DNA of 64,000 nucleotides from NCBI RefSeq assembly GCF_026151205.1, contig NC_087073.1:7771001-7835000 (forward strand), read 5' to 3'. Position 1 is the first letter of the stretch; each line of letters opens with the position of its first letter. This DNA is from Bolinopsis microptera (Eukaryota > Ctenophora > Tentaculata > Lobata > Bolinopsidae). Position numbers and translations under genes: made by a program. Under the pieces are notes generated by a model. The model was not told the origin of the DNA and did not search any database. It saw nothing but the letters and a program-made list of their open reading frames with translations. This document shows, one piece after another, positions 1-22,876 of the stretch.

Positions 1-287
1 AATGCCTTGTGAAAAGGCCTTAATTGACGATGTCAATTCATGGCAGCTCGGCGCGGCACAGTAGCGCATCTCGCCGATCTAGCCAGTAACGCATCGCGCT
101 ACAAGAAAAGGCCCTTTGGTTGTGAAATTGATCTACAATGGCGTATTTATTTGGACGCTGATTCCGAACCACCCCTCATGACGTAGGGTAAAAATGTTTC
201 CCTGGAGAGATATATGGGCAAAAGACCGTTAGGGTTGGGATTTGGGTTTTGTAAAACCGTTTTGTACGGCTGCAAAACCATAAAAAC

Positions 288-872
288 TTAACGGGTGATA
301 CTCGTAAAATATCTGTTCCATATATTGGACCGTCCAACTCGGCGCGCGTCCTGGTAGGTTGTAAACCTACAAATAAAAACCAAAGTCACATGAAATTTTT
401 GGGCGAGCGAATTAGTAAGAGCCAGAGTAGGTAGGTTTCACTATAGTGAAACGACAATGGGGGTCACGATGTGATACAAAAAATCTTTACTGGCTGACGA
501 AAGTGGTCCAGGTTATCAATTTTTTAATGATTTTGCAACACTATTGCGTGTATTTGATGGTAGCGTGGTTAAATTTTTTTGTGCGTTTAAAACTGCAACC
601 GTACTTGTAACTTTGGTTTGTGATGAGATGTGGAGCACACATCGCTGAATAGAATAGCAATTGCTTTATATAGGTTTTCCCTCTTGAGGACACACTGCCA
701 GTAGTTTAAATTTTGTGTTGAGTGCTACGGTATATCGTTAAATTTTTGGATTCGTTGGTATATTCTATGGGTATTTATGTTAACGGGTGATACTCGTAAA
801 ATATCTGTTCCATATACAGGACCGTCGACGAGTCCAACTCGGCGCGCGTCCTGGTAGGTTGTAAACCTACAA
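288..872. repeat. Pair of direct repeats (~85-95 bp) with a small palindrome
   Basis: Two copies lie at 288-372 and 779-872. Both start with the same 'taacgggtgatactcgtaaa' block and end in a short palindrome (gtaggttgtaaacctac). The second copy has a few extra bases in the middle. A diverged relative of the first half occurs at 46766-46820, so this is a dispersed family. Flanking bases at 140-240 also resemble the inner arm of the element at 49310-49560. No coding capacity is visible. Confidence 0.75.
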
Positions 873-1254
873 GTATTTATGTTTATCTAATTTTATGTAA
901 TACTTCAATATTATAGTAAACATTAACTAAAGCTTAAGTGTAATCATTTCACACAGCGGGGTCAGCAGGGCCCTTCGTTACATCACTGCTTAGGGAAGCA
1001 GAGAGACTTCTCAATTTAATTCAATAATTAGAATAGTATTCAGTTCCTATTTGTTGATAGCATAAAGGTTGAACACGCTTTTTATGAATCACTGATTTCA
1101 GAGGCAGAAATGAGTTTAGCTTTCGAATACTGTCTCAGACAGGAGCAGCCCCCCCCCCCCCCATCCAGACCAGAAGCAAGTTTTTTGTTGAAAAAACAAC
1201 TGTAAACTTGTTTAAGTAAGACACGCAACATAATGAACTCGCACAGATCATTAC

Positions 1255-1596
1255 AAATGGGGAGGCACCATCTCAGGGGGCGCTAAATCGTCGTTTGAAT
1301 GTGGGACAATTTTGAAAAACTTAACTGAGGTACTAGCAAAACTGCTCATTTTGCTCTAGAAGCACACTTTTTTAGAGATTTTACCGGGTATCTTCTAAAA
1401 TCACCTAATTTGTTAAATTTTAGGGAGGGGGCGCAACAGGGGGGCAACAGGCAACATTACACCACTGGGTGTGTCTCAAACCCACCTTGCATTGGATAGG
1501 TCGAAAACGGGCACATATTTTGCATTTATCTTGGTATGAATTAATACAAATGCAGTGGCGTAACGATGGGCCCCGCTGACCCTGCCGTGTGGGCCG

Positions 1597-1635
<39 letters not shown>

Positions 1636-1880
1636 TCTTAGGGGGGGCGCCAAATCATCGTTTGAATGTGGGACAATTTCGAAAACTTAACTAAAGTACT
1701 AGCAAAACTGTGCGTTTTGCTTTAGATACACATTTTTTAGAGATTTTACCGGCGTATCCTCTAAAATCACCTAATTTGTTCAATTTTAGGGAGGGGCACC
1801 AAAAGGGGAGGGGGCGCCAGCAGGGGGGCGCTTTTTCGGCGGGGGGCGCCAACAGGCAACGTTACGCCACTGATTTTACA
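1255..1880. repeat. Two direct copies of a ~220-bp repeat around a long poly-G run
   Basis: Segments at about 1255-1475 and 1635-1880 align along most of their length (shared 'gtttgaatgtgggacaattt', 'ttttagagattttacc' and 'aaaatcacctaatttgtt'). Both end near a G-rich tail followed by an 'aacaggcaac.ttac.ccactg' end. Between them is an uninterrupted run of about 33 G (1598-1630). An inverted pair of short sequences (about 957-980 and 1558-1580) suggests a transposon end. Long proline reading frames here are only a product of the homopolymer. Confidence 0.7.
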
Positions 1881-2059
1881 GGTGCCGAATGCTGACCCCG
1901 CACTACTGCGCAACGAGAGGGCTCTCGTTAGATCGAGCAAGGTATGCATCAATCATGCAAGATTCCATGGATGAAATATCGATGTATGCAGTGTTATTTC
2001 AAGAGAGCTGTAGGTTTAGTTACTTGTCGATTGTGAAAAATAAGGCTCATATTATTTTG

Positions 2060-3410
2060 CTACTTGCTAGACCAAAAATTATCGTTTTTTAACGATTTTG
2101 CAGATGAACAAAACAGTCTTACCTAAATTCCAACGCCAATCCTAACCCTAACTATGATCCCAAAGCTAACCATAACCTTAACTATAACTCTGACCCTAAC
2201 CCATGCCATTAAAAAAAACAAAATATCCTCAGATCGGTTTTAAATAACAAGCCAAGGCACATTTAAAACGTAGGCATAAAAAGGCAAATAAAACTCTCAC
2301 TTAGAAATAACTGATCATTAACCAATTAAAGTAAAATAATTGTTTGGAAGTAGTCACGGACACACCCTAAAAGATCACTCCTGTATTCCTCTGAGTCTCA
2401 CTGTGATAAGTTTTGTCAAATTATGAAGCTAAGTTGTCAAGGAATTTGTCTAATCCGTGGTTAACTCCTAAATTGATTTAGTCCATGAGTTGTCTAGTTA
2501 AGCTCCATTGTGATAAACTATATGAAATGCATTCCCGTTATGTGAATTAAAATAAGTTGAGGAGAGAACTTCTAAGAGTTGAATTGTAATCCATTTTATA
2601 CTCCGAGCAATCGATGATAAAGCAATCTAGCCGAGACAGGAGATTGGTAAGAATACAACATCACTGCTTACTTTTGTTTGAGATTCATTGTCACATTATC
2701 TACAGCTGTACTGAGTGGGTACTGAGTGTGTAGGTCTAGTTCGTGGAATATCTAGTAATTTCAAAATCATTTCACTTGTTCTGTACTATTGCGAATTTTG
2801 CTTTGCAAAGAACGTTTGACGGTATATTCTTTTGATCAGCAATGCGCTGGCTCTCTGAATACGTATTAGAAATCATCATGTTTTCAAATCATGTGACTGT
2901 AACCACATACCAGATTTACCTAAATTAGTATTACTACATACTTTAGTCAGCTAATCAGATTATGATGATTTGATGACTCTATTACCGATTTGTGTTTATG
3001 ATCTTTGTATATTTAGTACAATATTGTTTAAATGTCAGTCTAAAAATAACATCACTAAAGTCTGCATCAGGCTTCTAGCATGATTAGATTGGTTAATATC
3101 CTGTTTATCCCATTATGCGCCATCATTAATTATCGATGCTTATTTCTTAATTAGTGATTATAAGATTATAGATAAGTATTCTCTGCAATTCATGTTTAGA
3201 AATGATTAAGTGATGTAATATTTCAGTAAATTCTCATAATTTGCTCTCCCCTTAAAGTGTAAGCTGTTGCTTGAACCACAAAATGATACAAACTCCAATA
3301 AGAGTTCGGCTGGAGAGGGAGGGAGAGCCGCTCTGCTGTCTGCATCCAGGATGTCATTACGTCTACCCATCAGCAATAAGAGTGTAATGGTTCCCTCTGT
3401 AACTGTGTGT
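2060..3410. other. No gene seen; degenerate telomere-like repeats
   Basis: Nothing coding is recognisable here. At 2125-2205 there is a degenerate run of CCTAAC / CATAAC-type hexamers, resembling a decayed interstitial telomere-like repeat. The rest is unique AT-rich sequence up to the putative promoter of the next gene. Confidence 0.5.
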
Positions 3411-3417
3411 TAGCTGC

Positions 3418-3426
3418 TATATATAG
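3418..3426 (+). promoter_or_regulatory. Candidate TATA box for the three-exon membrane protein gene
   Basis: A TATATATAG sequence sits about 25 bases upstream of a TTCAGCA initiator-like sequence (around 3443). It is about 650 bases upstream of the first coding ATG at 4071. Between them, at about 3508-3555, is a threefold tandem 'tttgttctgaagaa' repeat that would be 5' UTR. The assignment rests on position only. Confidence 0.3.
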
Positions 3427-4070
3427 TCCCTGGTTTTAGTTTGTTCAGCACTTTGCTAACTGTATGCAGGACTGGTTGGATCTGTGTCGTGTGGTGGATT
3501 TGTTTGTTCTGAAGAATCTGTTTGTTCTGAAGAATTTGTTTGTTCTGAAGAAGTGTTATTTTACAGTAACATGTACCAGCAGTGTGTCCATTTAACTAGG
3601 AGCAGTCTGTGTGTAACGACTGATAAGCGTTATCGTGGAGTAATCAGGAAATAATATTGATCAGGCTAGAGTCTGGTAAATACCCAGTTGGTAAACGAAC
3701 AATTATAGCGCTATAAGTCATAACGCTATCCAAACCGATTTATAGCCAAGTTGGCGTAAATGCATACAGCTAGTGCTGTTAATCACCGATTGCTGACAGT
3801 TTTATATGAACAATGAACAATATGGTCATATGATGTATGTATGCTTATTGGATGATTTATGGATTAGTACCAATTACTCCGTCAACAGTCAACATTAACA
3901 AATTGGATCAATATCTGAATATCTCTTTGAAATAAAGCTGAGCAAGCTTTTATGAGAAACGCAAGTTTTCCTGCCTGACCAAGTTTTTGAGTTTTTGCTA
4001 TATCTGCTTTACAATTATCTCAAATCGACTCTTTCACATAGATTGATGGTCAGAGATTCTAGATATCACC

Positions 4071-14968
<10,898 letters not shown>

Positions 14969-15733
14969 AGATCAGAAGAATATCTACTGAAAATGGTATT
15001 ATTTTTACTTTGAAAGTTCATTTACTGAAAACAGAGAGGAAAGCAATGAGCAGTGATATTTAACTCCGTTCAAAAGGCTTGGGGACGCCGTTTATACTTT
15101 CCAAAAACAAAGACAGATCAAAACTTGATAAGATATGGAAATATACAGGGTTTCCTTCAGAACATACAGTGATTATTTTCCCCCTTGAACATGTGAATGA
15201 ATGGCTAAAACCAAATATTACGTTTGGTTTAAATACCTACTATGTATATATTGTAAATAGACTTCACAACAGATTATAGCTATTCTTGATTTATTTAATA
15301 AAGTTGTGTGTTTTATCTTGTTTGTTTTAACAATACGTTCGAATGAAATGTAAATTAACCGAGTTATTTATATTTATCTGTATTTCTGACTGAATTGGCA
15401 AACGAGACTGAGTTTTAACCGTAATTCAAGTGATTTTATTCAGTAACATTTTCTTTTAATCTGTATTGAATTGGAATAATAAGATTTAAGAATTACAAGT
15501 GTACATATATCTGATATTATAAATCTATCCAAATTTCAAAAATGTTTCGATTTATACAAATATATTATATTCTCTACTATAGCCTGTCATATGTAACTTG
15601 AATAACTTTTGCAAATAAAATAATCAAACTCTGCCATCATGCTAGCACAGGATTAATTCATCAATACCTCAATACCTAACATAAAAACAAATAACAGTGA
15701 ACACTAAATAAAGTCTAAATCATCAGTCACCAA

Positions 15734-16991
15734 CTATTTTCCGATGTTCATAACTTTATTACAGTTCAAATTAAAATCATTTAGATCTCTCCTAAGCATG
15801 ACCCCAAACTCTCTATCAAGAGCAGTGATATAGTCCAAATAGTTGGCCAGGATGAAACCCTGAACTGGTTCCTCCAGCACATCGTATAGTAACGTGTGTT
15901 GTGTTGAGTGCTGTAAAAGACGGGTTTCGAGGTGCTTCAACAGGGCCATACAGTACAGCACTATGTAGGTCGGACCTTCTGATACTACCTGAACAGTAAA
16001 TAATTCCGGAATACAGATCAGCTACGAGATAATTTACATTTATAGCTGGCTAGCCTTCAAATTTTCAAAATTGAAAACAGTGATTCAATAAACCATCTCA
16101 AACTTACGATGAGAACGTAGTTGCAGATTTCGTTCCACGGTAGAATATTGAGGAAGCAGCAGTTTATCCATCTTTTAACCACGTGAGAAGGTGACATTCC
16201 AGAAATTCGGAAAGCGCAGGCGACCTTCGGCAGAGCTTTTTGTAGGAGTCTCTCCATGCAGTGACATGCATTGTAGTAAATAACTGTCAATCCACTGGGA
16301 AAACAAGATGGTAAACTTTTTTGTGTCAAACATGAATCTCTTATGAAATTGAATTCATCTTATCACATGTATCACAGGTCTAATTATAGTTTGTCCTTGA
16401 TGCATGGTAGTCAAAGTAGATTGAGATTATAAAAGTTCACATATTATCCTTATTTGGCAATGATACCCTCCAAAAATGGTAAAATTGTGAAAAGCGCGCG
16501 GCTCAAAGTTAAAGAATTATGTCGTACACAACGAGCGGTTATTTTATTTTGATCATCAAAATACTTTCGCGCCGTACACAAACTAAATTTTCGCATGTGA
16601 CCGAATATTCAAAACATGAACAGTCACTAACTTAAATTATCTACACTTAACTCTTCACGTAAGTTTAAGGGTAGGCAGGAAATAAACCAATAACATTTCA
16701 AAATTTGTCTCATTTTACCAAATGCCCACTTCTTCAAAAGATGCGACCCGAAAAGAAAACGCTTCTCATGATAACATTTAAAGATAAAACATGTTATCAA
16801 ACAAAAATGTCCAACTAACCTTGATGCTATCTCCTGTTTGACATGGGTAGAGTTGAGTAATCTGAGGCTCCACAGATAGCCGCTAGTGAGGGTGGTGGAG
16901 AAGGTGGTGAGAAAGGAACGGGCCCGAGCTATCTGACCACCAAACAGGAGGTAGACAACGCTCACAAACCAGTCAAACTTCACACCCTTCA
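15734..16991 (-). CDS. TBC1D32: TBC1D32 (BROMI), 3' terminal exons: TBC-like domain
   Basis: Three exons on the minus strand, 16991-16820, 16294-16108 and 15988-15734 (stop TAG), join in phases 1, 2 and 0. They encode the C-terminal TBC-like region. KVACAFRISGMSPSHVVKRW and WNEICNYV match the vertebrate stretch with 'FRMSG..PSQI....LRQCFWN..DW.EI.HY'. LKHLETRLLQHSTQ and GFILANYLDYITALDREFG match 'KHLQQDILQHTQTQ' and 'GFRVSNYFEYMEVLEQNY'. The first of these exons starts in phase 1, exactly what the exon ending at 31743 needs. The gene therefore continues across an intron of about 14.75 kb that contains other genes on the + strand. In family terms, BROMI proteins have a degenerate TBC domain and are needed for cilium structure and Hedgehog signalling. 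No AATAAA is seen just after the stop; one overlaps the last codons. Confidence 0.85.
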
Positions 16992-17079
16992 CTGAAATTA
17001 TTAAAGTTTTATGAAAGCGTAGTATCATAGAAATCGAAATCATATTGGCTTTAATTGCGTTTCGACGGCAGGTCAACGA

Positions 17080-18354
17080 ACTTCATTTCAAATGGAATTA
17101 ATAGTATTCCTGAAAGTTCGTAGCACTATCGGAGCCGATGATAATCGATGAAAATAATCAATGACCATATACGATGACCGATATACATAGCATAGGCGAG
17201 ACCAAATAGCATCATCGTCTTCTTCAGCACCTCTTTCACTCATCATAACGTGGCACTTAAACCAAGCTTGTAATAATTTTCCATTGTCATCTACACTGAT
17301 TGATACACACTACATTCTGGGGGCTATTATAGCTGTACTCATAGGATTCCAATGTGGTGAGCATTGATTAATCGTAATCGTGTGAGCAATGTATATTTTC
17401 TTGGTGTCCATTGCTTGTTGTTTGTTTAACGAAAATTGCTGCTCCATTTTAACTAAATTAGCTGAAAAACTTCTAAATCGTGAGATCAAATAGGCTCAGT
17501 CTTGATGAACCTTTCCTTAAATCAGTGCTGAAAAATTACTTAACTACTATTTAGTCCCATTCTGTAAACCTTATAATATTGTACTTATAATGGCCCAAGG
17601 ATATACGAGAGCGCTGAAAGGCAGGAAGACTGATCTGTATTTCTTATCTGATATTCCTATCTCTCATTCAGATAGTTGAGAGTAAACACGTTATATTAAG
17701 CTTTTAAAAATATTTCTCCCAATTTGAAGCGCTAAATTTCAAAATTAGAAGTTTAAATTCTGCTGCTTACACAAAATGCTAATGAAAAATACTCATTTTG
17801 GTAACTTAAACTGTTTGTTTCGTTGAAGATGAGAACATCATACTGGTGAGAGTAGAAATAGTATTTGTGACACTTTTCAATGAGCCAACTCAACAATCTC
17901 GCATTTAGTTGAACCATTCTGAGCTCATCAACATTTTACAAGTATTTGTTTACTCTTTTCTTTTCATATTGAACTTACCTAATTATGGTCAATATCATGA
18001 TATGAATTTCGTCTCAATTGGTCATGACGGGAGATCTTTAAATTAATAGTCATGTTAGGTCCGACCTAACAAACAACTCTTAAATCCAAATCCGTTTGAT
18101 TTCATGATTTTGATGATGAATTACGTTTATCTACGAAATGTAACACAGCAGTCACACATCTGTGAACCATTTTTTCATGCTGTGCTGCAGGATGTACATT
18201 TCATTGTGACGATTTATTCGAAGGTTAATTTCAAATCAAACTGTTCGCCATTCATATATAATATTTTGAACCTTAACTTATGTTTATTACTTAGGTACAA
18301 ACGACTTTTAAAGCAAGATCCTTGTACAGTTTGGTTCTAGAATCTGGACACATC
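17080..18354. other. TBC1D32 intron sequence upstream of sulfotransferase 1; no gene seen
   Basis: AT-rich sequence without recognisable coding or repeat structure. It should contain the promoter and any 5' UTR of the sulfotransferase gene that starts at 18355. An acceptor-like 'acttag' at about 18295 may mark the start of its last 5' exon. Confidence 0.4.
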
Positions 18355-19488
18355 ATGGTTACGGTACACAACGTCCAGTATAAAAAGATATTGAGTTTTG
18401 GTGGCCTCATTTGCGTGTTCTTCATAATGACTAGATACTATTTGACCCAAGATGAGATCATGCCGAATCCGCGTCTCAACGAAGTACAGTTAATTCAAGA
18501 AACCGCTCAGGAGGCAGACAAACTTCCCGCTTTAGAAGAGATATCAGGAGGGAAAACGAACTTTGAGAAGGACAATTTGAATGCGGAAATAAAAGATTTA
18601 AGTTTAGAGGTATCGAATGAGTTAAATTCAGAGCCCCCCTCGCAAGCCTGGGTCTTCAATCAGTTACGTAAGACTATGTCATGGTTGGATTGGAAGTACA
18701 GCCCTCCAAATGATTGGGAGAGGTGTAGTCTGAGGACATATTACTTCCACAAGATAAAAACCATTTTCACGGGTGTCCCTAAAACTGGCTGCTCGACTTG
18801 GCTCATGGCACTGTTACACGCGGAGGGAGAAATGATGGGTGAAACTGACCCTGAACGGGCGGATACACTGTCTCATGGCACTGTTTTTGCCCACCACAGG
18901 ATCAAGGGAATGGTTGAGGCGCATGGAAAGTCCGTTGTTAATGGAGCGTACAGCTTTGCTGTGGTCAGAAATCCCTGGACCAGACTCGTGTCAGGATATC
19001 GGGATCTGTTTTATGGCGAGAAAAAGAACGAGCAATACCGAGCAATCGGGATTCATATTGTCCGGGAAATGAGAGGCATAACAGATCCGGAGCGTCTTCA
19101 AGATCTTCACCCGACATTTGCTGATTATGCGAAGTGGTTGGTAAAAAAGGGTTCCCACCACCACGACCGTTACTTTTATCCACAAGTTATTGACTTGTGC
19201 ATACCACATGCCATGTATGATTTCATCATTCCTCTTGAACATTCTGAAGTTTTGAGTAAAAAAGTTTTGAGTGCTATAAATCTTCATGGCACCTATCTTT
19301 TGGGTTCTTATGATAAGTCGTCCGACCCTCGTTATCAGAAATCAACGCTGCATGCCAAGGAGTGGTTATCCTTACTGGACTCTGATGTAACAGATAGATT
19401 GTATAGTTTTTACAAAGCAGACTTCATGTTAATGAACTATAGCAATTTCACTCATCCAGATTTTCCTCTTCCTTTGCATGGCAATTAA
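18355..19488 (+). CDS. Golgi carbohydrate sulfotransferase (HNK-1ST / CHST8-14-like)
   Basis: An intronless 377-residue type II membrane protein. After a short basic N-terminus there is one signal-anchor at about residues 12-30 (ILSFGGLICVFFIMTRYYL), then a stem. The Sulfotransfer_2 catalytic domain runs from about 115 to the end. The 5'-phosphosulfate-binding loop of PAPS is seen at about 142-149 (PKTGCSTW). The 3'-phosphate-binding motif is at about 205-216 (RNPWTRLVSGYR). Both match the family pattern (PKxGCTxW; RxPxxRLxSAYRxKF-like). Such enzymes transfer sulfate from PAPS to glycans in the Golgi lumen; the acceptor cannot be told from sequence. I start at ATG 18355, since the open frame extends upstream without an ATG. 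It lies inside the large TBC1D32 intron on the opposite strand, with a broken paralogue 1.4 kb downstream. Confidence 0.9.
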   Translation: MVTVHNVQYKKILSFGGLICVFFIMTRYYLTQDEIMPNPRLNEVQLIQETAQEADKLPALEEISGGKTNFEKDNLNAEIKDLSLEVSNELNSEPPSQAWVFNQLRKTMSWLDWKYSPPNDWERCSLRTYYFHKIKTIFTGVPKTGCSTWLMALLHAEGEMMGETDPERADTLSHGTVFAHHRIKGMVEAHGKSVVNGAYSFAVVRNPWTRLVSGYRDLFYGEKKNEQYRAIGIHIVREMRGITDPERLQDLHPTFADYAKWLVKKGSHHHDRYFYPQVIDLCIPHAMYDFIIPLEHSEVLSKKVLSAINLHGTYLLGSYDKSSDPRYQKSTLHAKEWLSLLDSDVTDRLYSFYKADFMLMNYSNFTHPDFPLPLHGN

Positions 19489-20915
19489 AATTTGATTTAC
19501 AATTTAATTTAAAGTTTAAAACTGTGCATGCGTTTGCTCGTTTGTTATTGAACTTATTACTCAAGAAAATTGTCTGAACAAAAATGTTGTTTTTGTTTTT
19601 ATTCGAAGGCAATAGAACAGTTAATTTAGATGATCGAGATCAGCGGGAGATGCGATATTGAGTATCGAAATAAAATCTGCGGAAACTAGGAAAGCAAACA
19701 CTCACAGTCCATTACAAAAACGCAATCTAGGGTTGGTGTCTGAAGTCTGGTACCATGCTGTGCTGATTTCGAGCCTTGCCGAAATTGAGTTAGAAAATGA
19801 CTGGTCATTACTGCTGTTATTCAGCCGCAATCGCCTTAGATTTAAAAGATAGTTGGCTATCATGTGCACATGAAACAACTTAATACACTTATCTTAAGGT
19901 TCGGTTTTTAACGACCTTCAACTGGATTATCACCTCAACAAATAAAGTATACCTAGATTCTAGTTGCGAAATTAGTATTTAACTGCATGATACCCAGCCA
20001 TGCTACAGAAGCCCGTACGGGTAGGTGACAGCACCATAAAATTCACGTAGGTAGTCGTTCCTACCCCATAGAATTGCAGTCCTCCAAGCGGGTTATCAGG
20101 GATCTTATCGGGACAATTTGACCACCGATTAGGTAACCGATAATGAAACTCAGTAACTATCGCTGATAATTTTATCGCTACCCGGTCTGGTGACCTAACT
20201 GGATGATTGCCTGGATGATTGATTGGTCTAACTGGACTAATGGCCTACCTAGGTATACTGAATGAAAAAAACGGACTGTATTACTCGTAACATGAGCTGA
20301 CAGAGCATGCTATTCGACCCCTCAACCCAATGACATGTGTCGATGAGTAAGTGCCCATACCGAAGTGATCCATGAGGCTGTTGTTGGCAATAGTCGGACA
20401 AAATGTAAGTCGGCAAATGTTGTAAAAAAACTAGTCGCTCAATCTGCCTTTTTCCATGTGCCAACGTCTGCATATTTTTCATGTTGACGATCCTTCTCAA
20501 TTTGTGAGAAGCCGGCCAACTCTGATTTCGAGAATATCGTTTATTTTGATTGATTTACAATTATTTTTACAACCAGTATGACCCAAGTAGGCTAGTTAAC
20601 TTTTTTAAATCTTTTTAATTTGTTCTTTATTGTTTTGCAAATAATGTTATTTGATGTACAATGTACATGTATTTAATATGTTTGTAGCTTTGGTACCTTT
20701 TTTGTGTTGTTGACAAGAAATCTTTAAAACTTGCTCTGAAAGGTTTTGCCAATCGATTTGCGATGACAAAATTCTTTGGTTGTTCTAAAGAACCTCTAAG
20801 ACAGGAAAAGCCTAGATATTTTACAGACGTTTTCTAACACATCTGTCTCTCTACTCAGGGACAATGAAGGAACATTTGTAAGGTTGGAGACTCCTGGCCC
20901 AACTCTTCAAAAGCT
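19489..20915. other. Spacer between the two sulfotransferase copies; nothing recognised
   Basis: No gene, array or clear transposon is visible. Short frames are present but have no recognisable composition or motif. The region sits inside the long TBC1D32 intron and would include the 3' UTR of the first copy and the promoter of the second. Confidence 0.4.
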
Positions 20916-21495
20916 ATGGGTAAATATCTAAAGATGGTTATCTGTATGAATTTCATAACATGCGTTGTTATTCTGTCCCAGTACAACTTCGCTCAACAAT
21001 ATGCATTTGGTGCCCCACCCATATCCACACCCATGGACGAAAGGTTTGGAAGCACTAGCGCAGTTCTATTTGATAGCCCTAACCTTGAACCTTCAGTTGA
21101 TAGCCCTAACCTCAAACCTCCATCTCAAGAATGGATTCTAGAGCAGTTTGACAAGAGTATGTCTCTGTTAGACTGGAAATACTCACCCCCTAACCAGTGG
21201 GAAAAATGTACGAGTCGGACATATTACTTCCACAAGATAAATACCATCTTTACTGGTGTCCCTAAAACTGGTTGTTCAAATTGGCTCTTCGCTTTAGTCC
21301 GTGCAGAGGGCGAACTTACCAAAGAAGTACCTCTTGAAAAAATAGTTCCGTTTATTCACGGAAGAGCTACCAATATTCACAGGATCACCAACATCAGGGA
21401 CCGATAGAAAGTTCAGTTTTTCGGAAAGCCTTCGGTTTTGCAGTTGTACGTAACCCGTGGACGAGAATGGTGTCGGGATTTCGTGACAAGTTGAT

Positions 21496-22876
21496 TTTTG
21501 ATTTGAAACTTTTACAAAATAGCAAATATACAAATGTACAGCAAATCGAACAAACATATAAAATGGGCCGAAATGTATAAATGCTATAAAGCGTGGGTCA
21601 GTGAAACAAGTACAGAGGACAACTTTCAAAACAGGAGTTTTATGGCCGCCCAAAGTCTCAATAACATCACCTCCACCTAGTAATAAAATTATGAAATATG
21701 AAAAGTGTGAAACAATCAAATAATAAAATATTCAATATATATAGTTGTCTTTTAAATACAGATAACGTCTGAAAATTCTTAAAATAATCATCACTCCTTC
21801 ATATACTGATCAGTGTCCAAGAGACATGAATAACTCATGATGACTTCTTATCACGGCTACATACCTTCCCGTACCGGATGTAGTGGTCGAGATGAGTCTG
21901 TTCAGCCCTCTTTTTCTTCAGGTCAGTGACCAGATGCTTCCTTGTTGCTCGTTCTTCGCTGGATCTGTCTGGACATATCCATACATCTTTGTGCGTCTCC
22001 CTCAGTCTCCCTGTTTTCATCAGAATCTGATGAACCGCTGTTGAGCTTGGGACGGTGATCTTGACTGGTCGGATAGCCGTACTACCTGGCCTCTTCCAAC
22101 CGACTCTAGTCGCTTCGAAGTGAGGTTTCTCCCCGATCTCCTCCAAAACTGCGGTAACTAGCGCTGGAAGCTGTTCTTCCTCCTCTTCTTTCAGCCCAAA
22201 CACGATCAGGTTCTTGCTCCTGTCCTCCTCTGCAGCCACACTCTTCATCACCTTCTTCAGGATTTTACTGTTACAGACCGTACCACTTGCACTGTTCTGT
22301 TGAACAGCTGCACTATAGTTCTGAATCCCAGACTCCACCGTTGTTTGTACTGTCTCCTCAACAGACGTCTTAAGCAACTGTAGTTGTTCGTCCTTCTGCA
22401 TCAGCAGCTGGCCCTGCAGTCTGATCACCTTTTCTTTGTCTGCTAGTGCTTCCGTCTTGAAGCACTCGATGATCTCCTTCAAGAGATACATCTGACTACT
22501 CTGCCGACGAACAAGGTCCACTGCATCCACAATCCAGCCAGACAGAGTCAGTTTATCCTTAGTCTTGATCTTTTCACGACTTTCGTAGTCAATTTCACGG
22601 TAGTCAATATGCAGGTCTTTTTCTAACTGAATGGACCAGCGTGCAACACAGCCTTCCACATCTTCCTGTTGATCATAGTTGAACTCCTTAATCAACTCCT
22701 GGGATCGGGTCAAAGTTGGGTCATCCGCCATAGTGTACTTGTATAGTAATGTACAAGTACACACGCAAAGGTAAACTACGCGGTAGCAGCAAACTGAACT
22801 TATTGCAAATTTACAAAAGATAAGAGAGCTCGATATTTGCAACACAAGCTACACTGATTACACACATGAGCTACAC
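21496..22876 (-). mobile_element. Retroelement insertion carrying an ORF1-type gene only
   Basis: About 1.38 kb of foreign sequence interrupts the second sulfotransferase copy. It contains one long minus-strand frame (21835-22731) and about 340 bp of AT-rich 3' flank. There is no reverse transcriptase or endonuclease. Edges are set by where sulfotransferase homology stops and restarts. TGATT occurs at both edges (21492-21496 and 22877-22881) as a possible 5-bp target duplication. Near the right edge 'gctacactgatta' occurs twice, at about 22847 and 22870. Confidence 0.7.
21835..22731 (-). CDS. LINE ORF1-like RNA-binding protein
   Basis: An uninterrupted 298-residue frame from ATG 22731 (MADDPTLTRSQELIKEF) to TGA 21835. 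The N-terminal half is helical and charged, with a coiled-coil-like stretch (KVIRLQGQLLMQKDEQLQLL). The second half has an RRM-like core beginning SKNLIVFGLKEEEEE. It ends with the DRSSEERATRKHLVTDLKKK-type helix and a YIRYGKV strand, a layout common to ORF1 proteins of many non-LTR retrotransposons. Upstream in-frame codons exist, but this Met begins the recognisable protein. No ORF2 follows, so the element would depend on another LINE. The frame is intact while the host gene is broken, which suggests a fairly young insertion. Confidence 0.75.
   Translation of the reverse strand: MADDPTLTRSQELIKEFNYDQQEDVEGCVARWSIQLEKDLHIDYREIDYESREKIKTKDKLTLSGWIVDAVDLVRRQSSQMYLLKEIIECFKTEALADKEKVIRLQGQLLMQKDEQLQLLKTSVEETVQTTVESGIQNYSAAVQQNSASGTVCNSKILKKVMKSVAAEEDRSKNLIVFGLKEEEEEQLPALVTAVLEEIGEKPHFEATRVGWKRPGSTAIRPVKITVPSSTAVHQILMKTGRLRETHKDVWICPDRSSEERATRKHLVTDLKKKRAEQTHLDHYIRYGKVCSRDKKSS

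Noticed and set aside
1420..1653. Proline-rich frame on the minus strand
   Set aside because: It is the poly-G run read on the other strand, inside a duplicated repeat.
2125..2205. True telomeric tract
   Set aside because: The CCTAAC-like repeats are few and degenerate, and unique sequence with genes follows on both sides. Interstitial remnant at most. The same holds for the GGGTTAGGG runs near 48810 and 49910.
21496..22876. An ordinary intron of sulfotransferase 2
   Set aside because: There is no GT donor at the left break, an in-frame stop lies just before coding resumes, the intact paralogue has no intron there, and the region contains a retroelement gene on the other strand.
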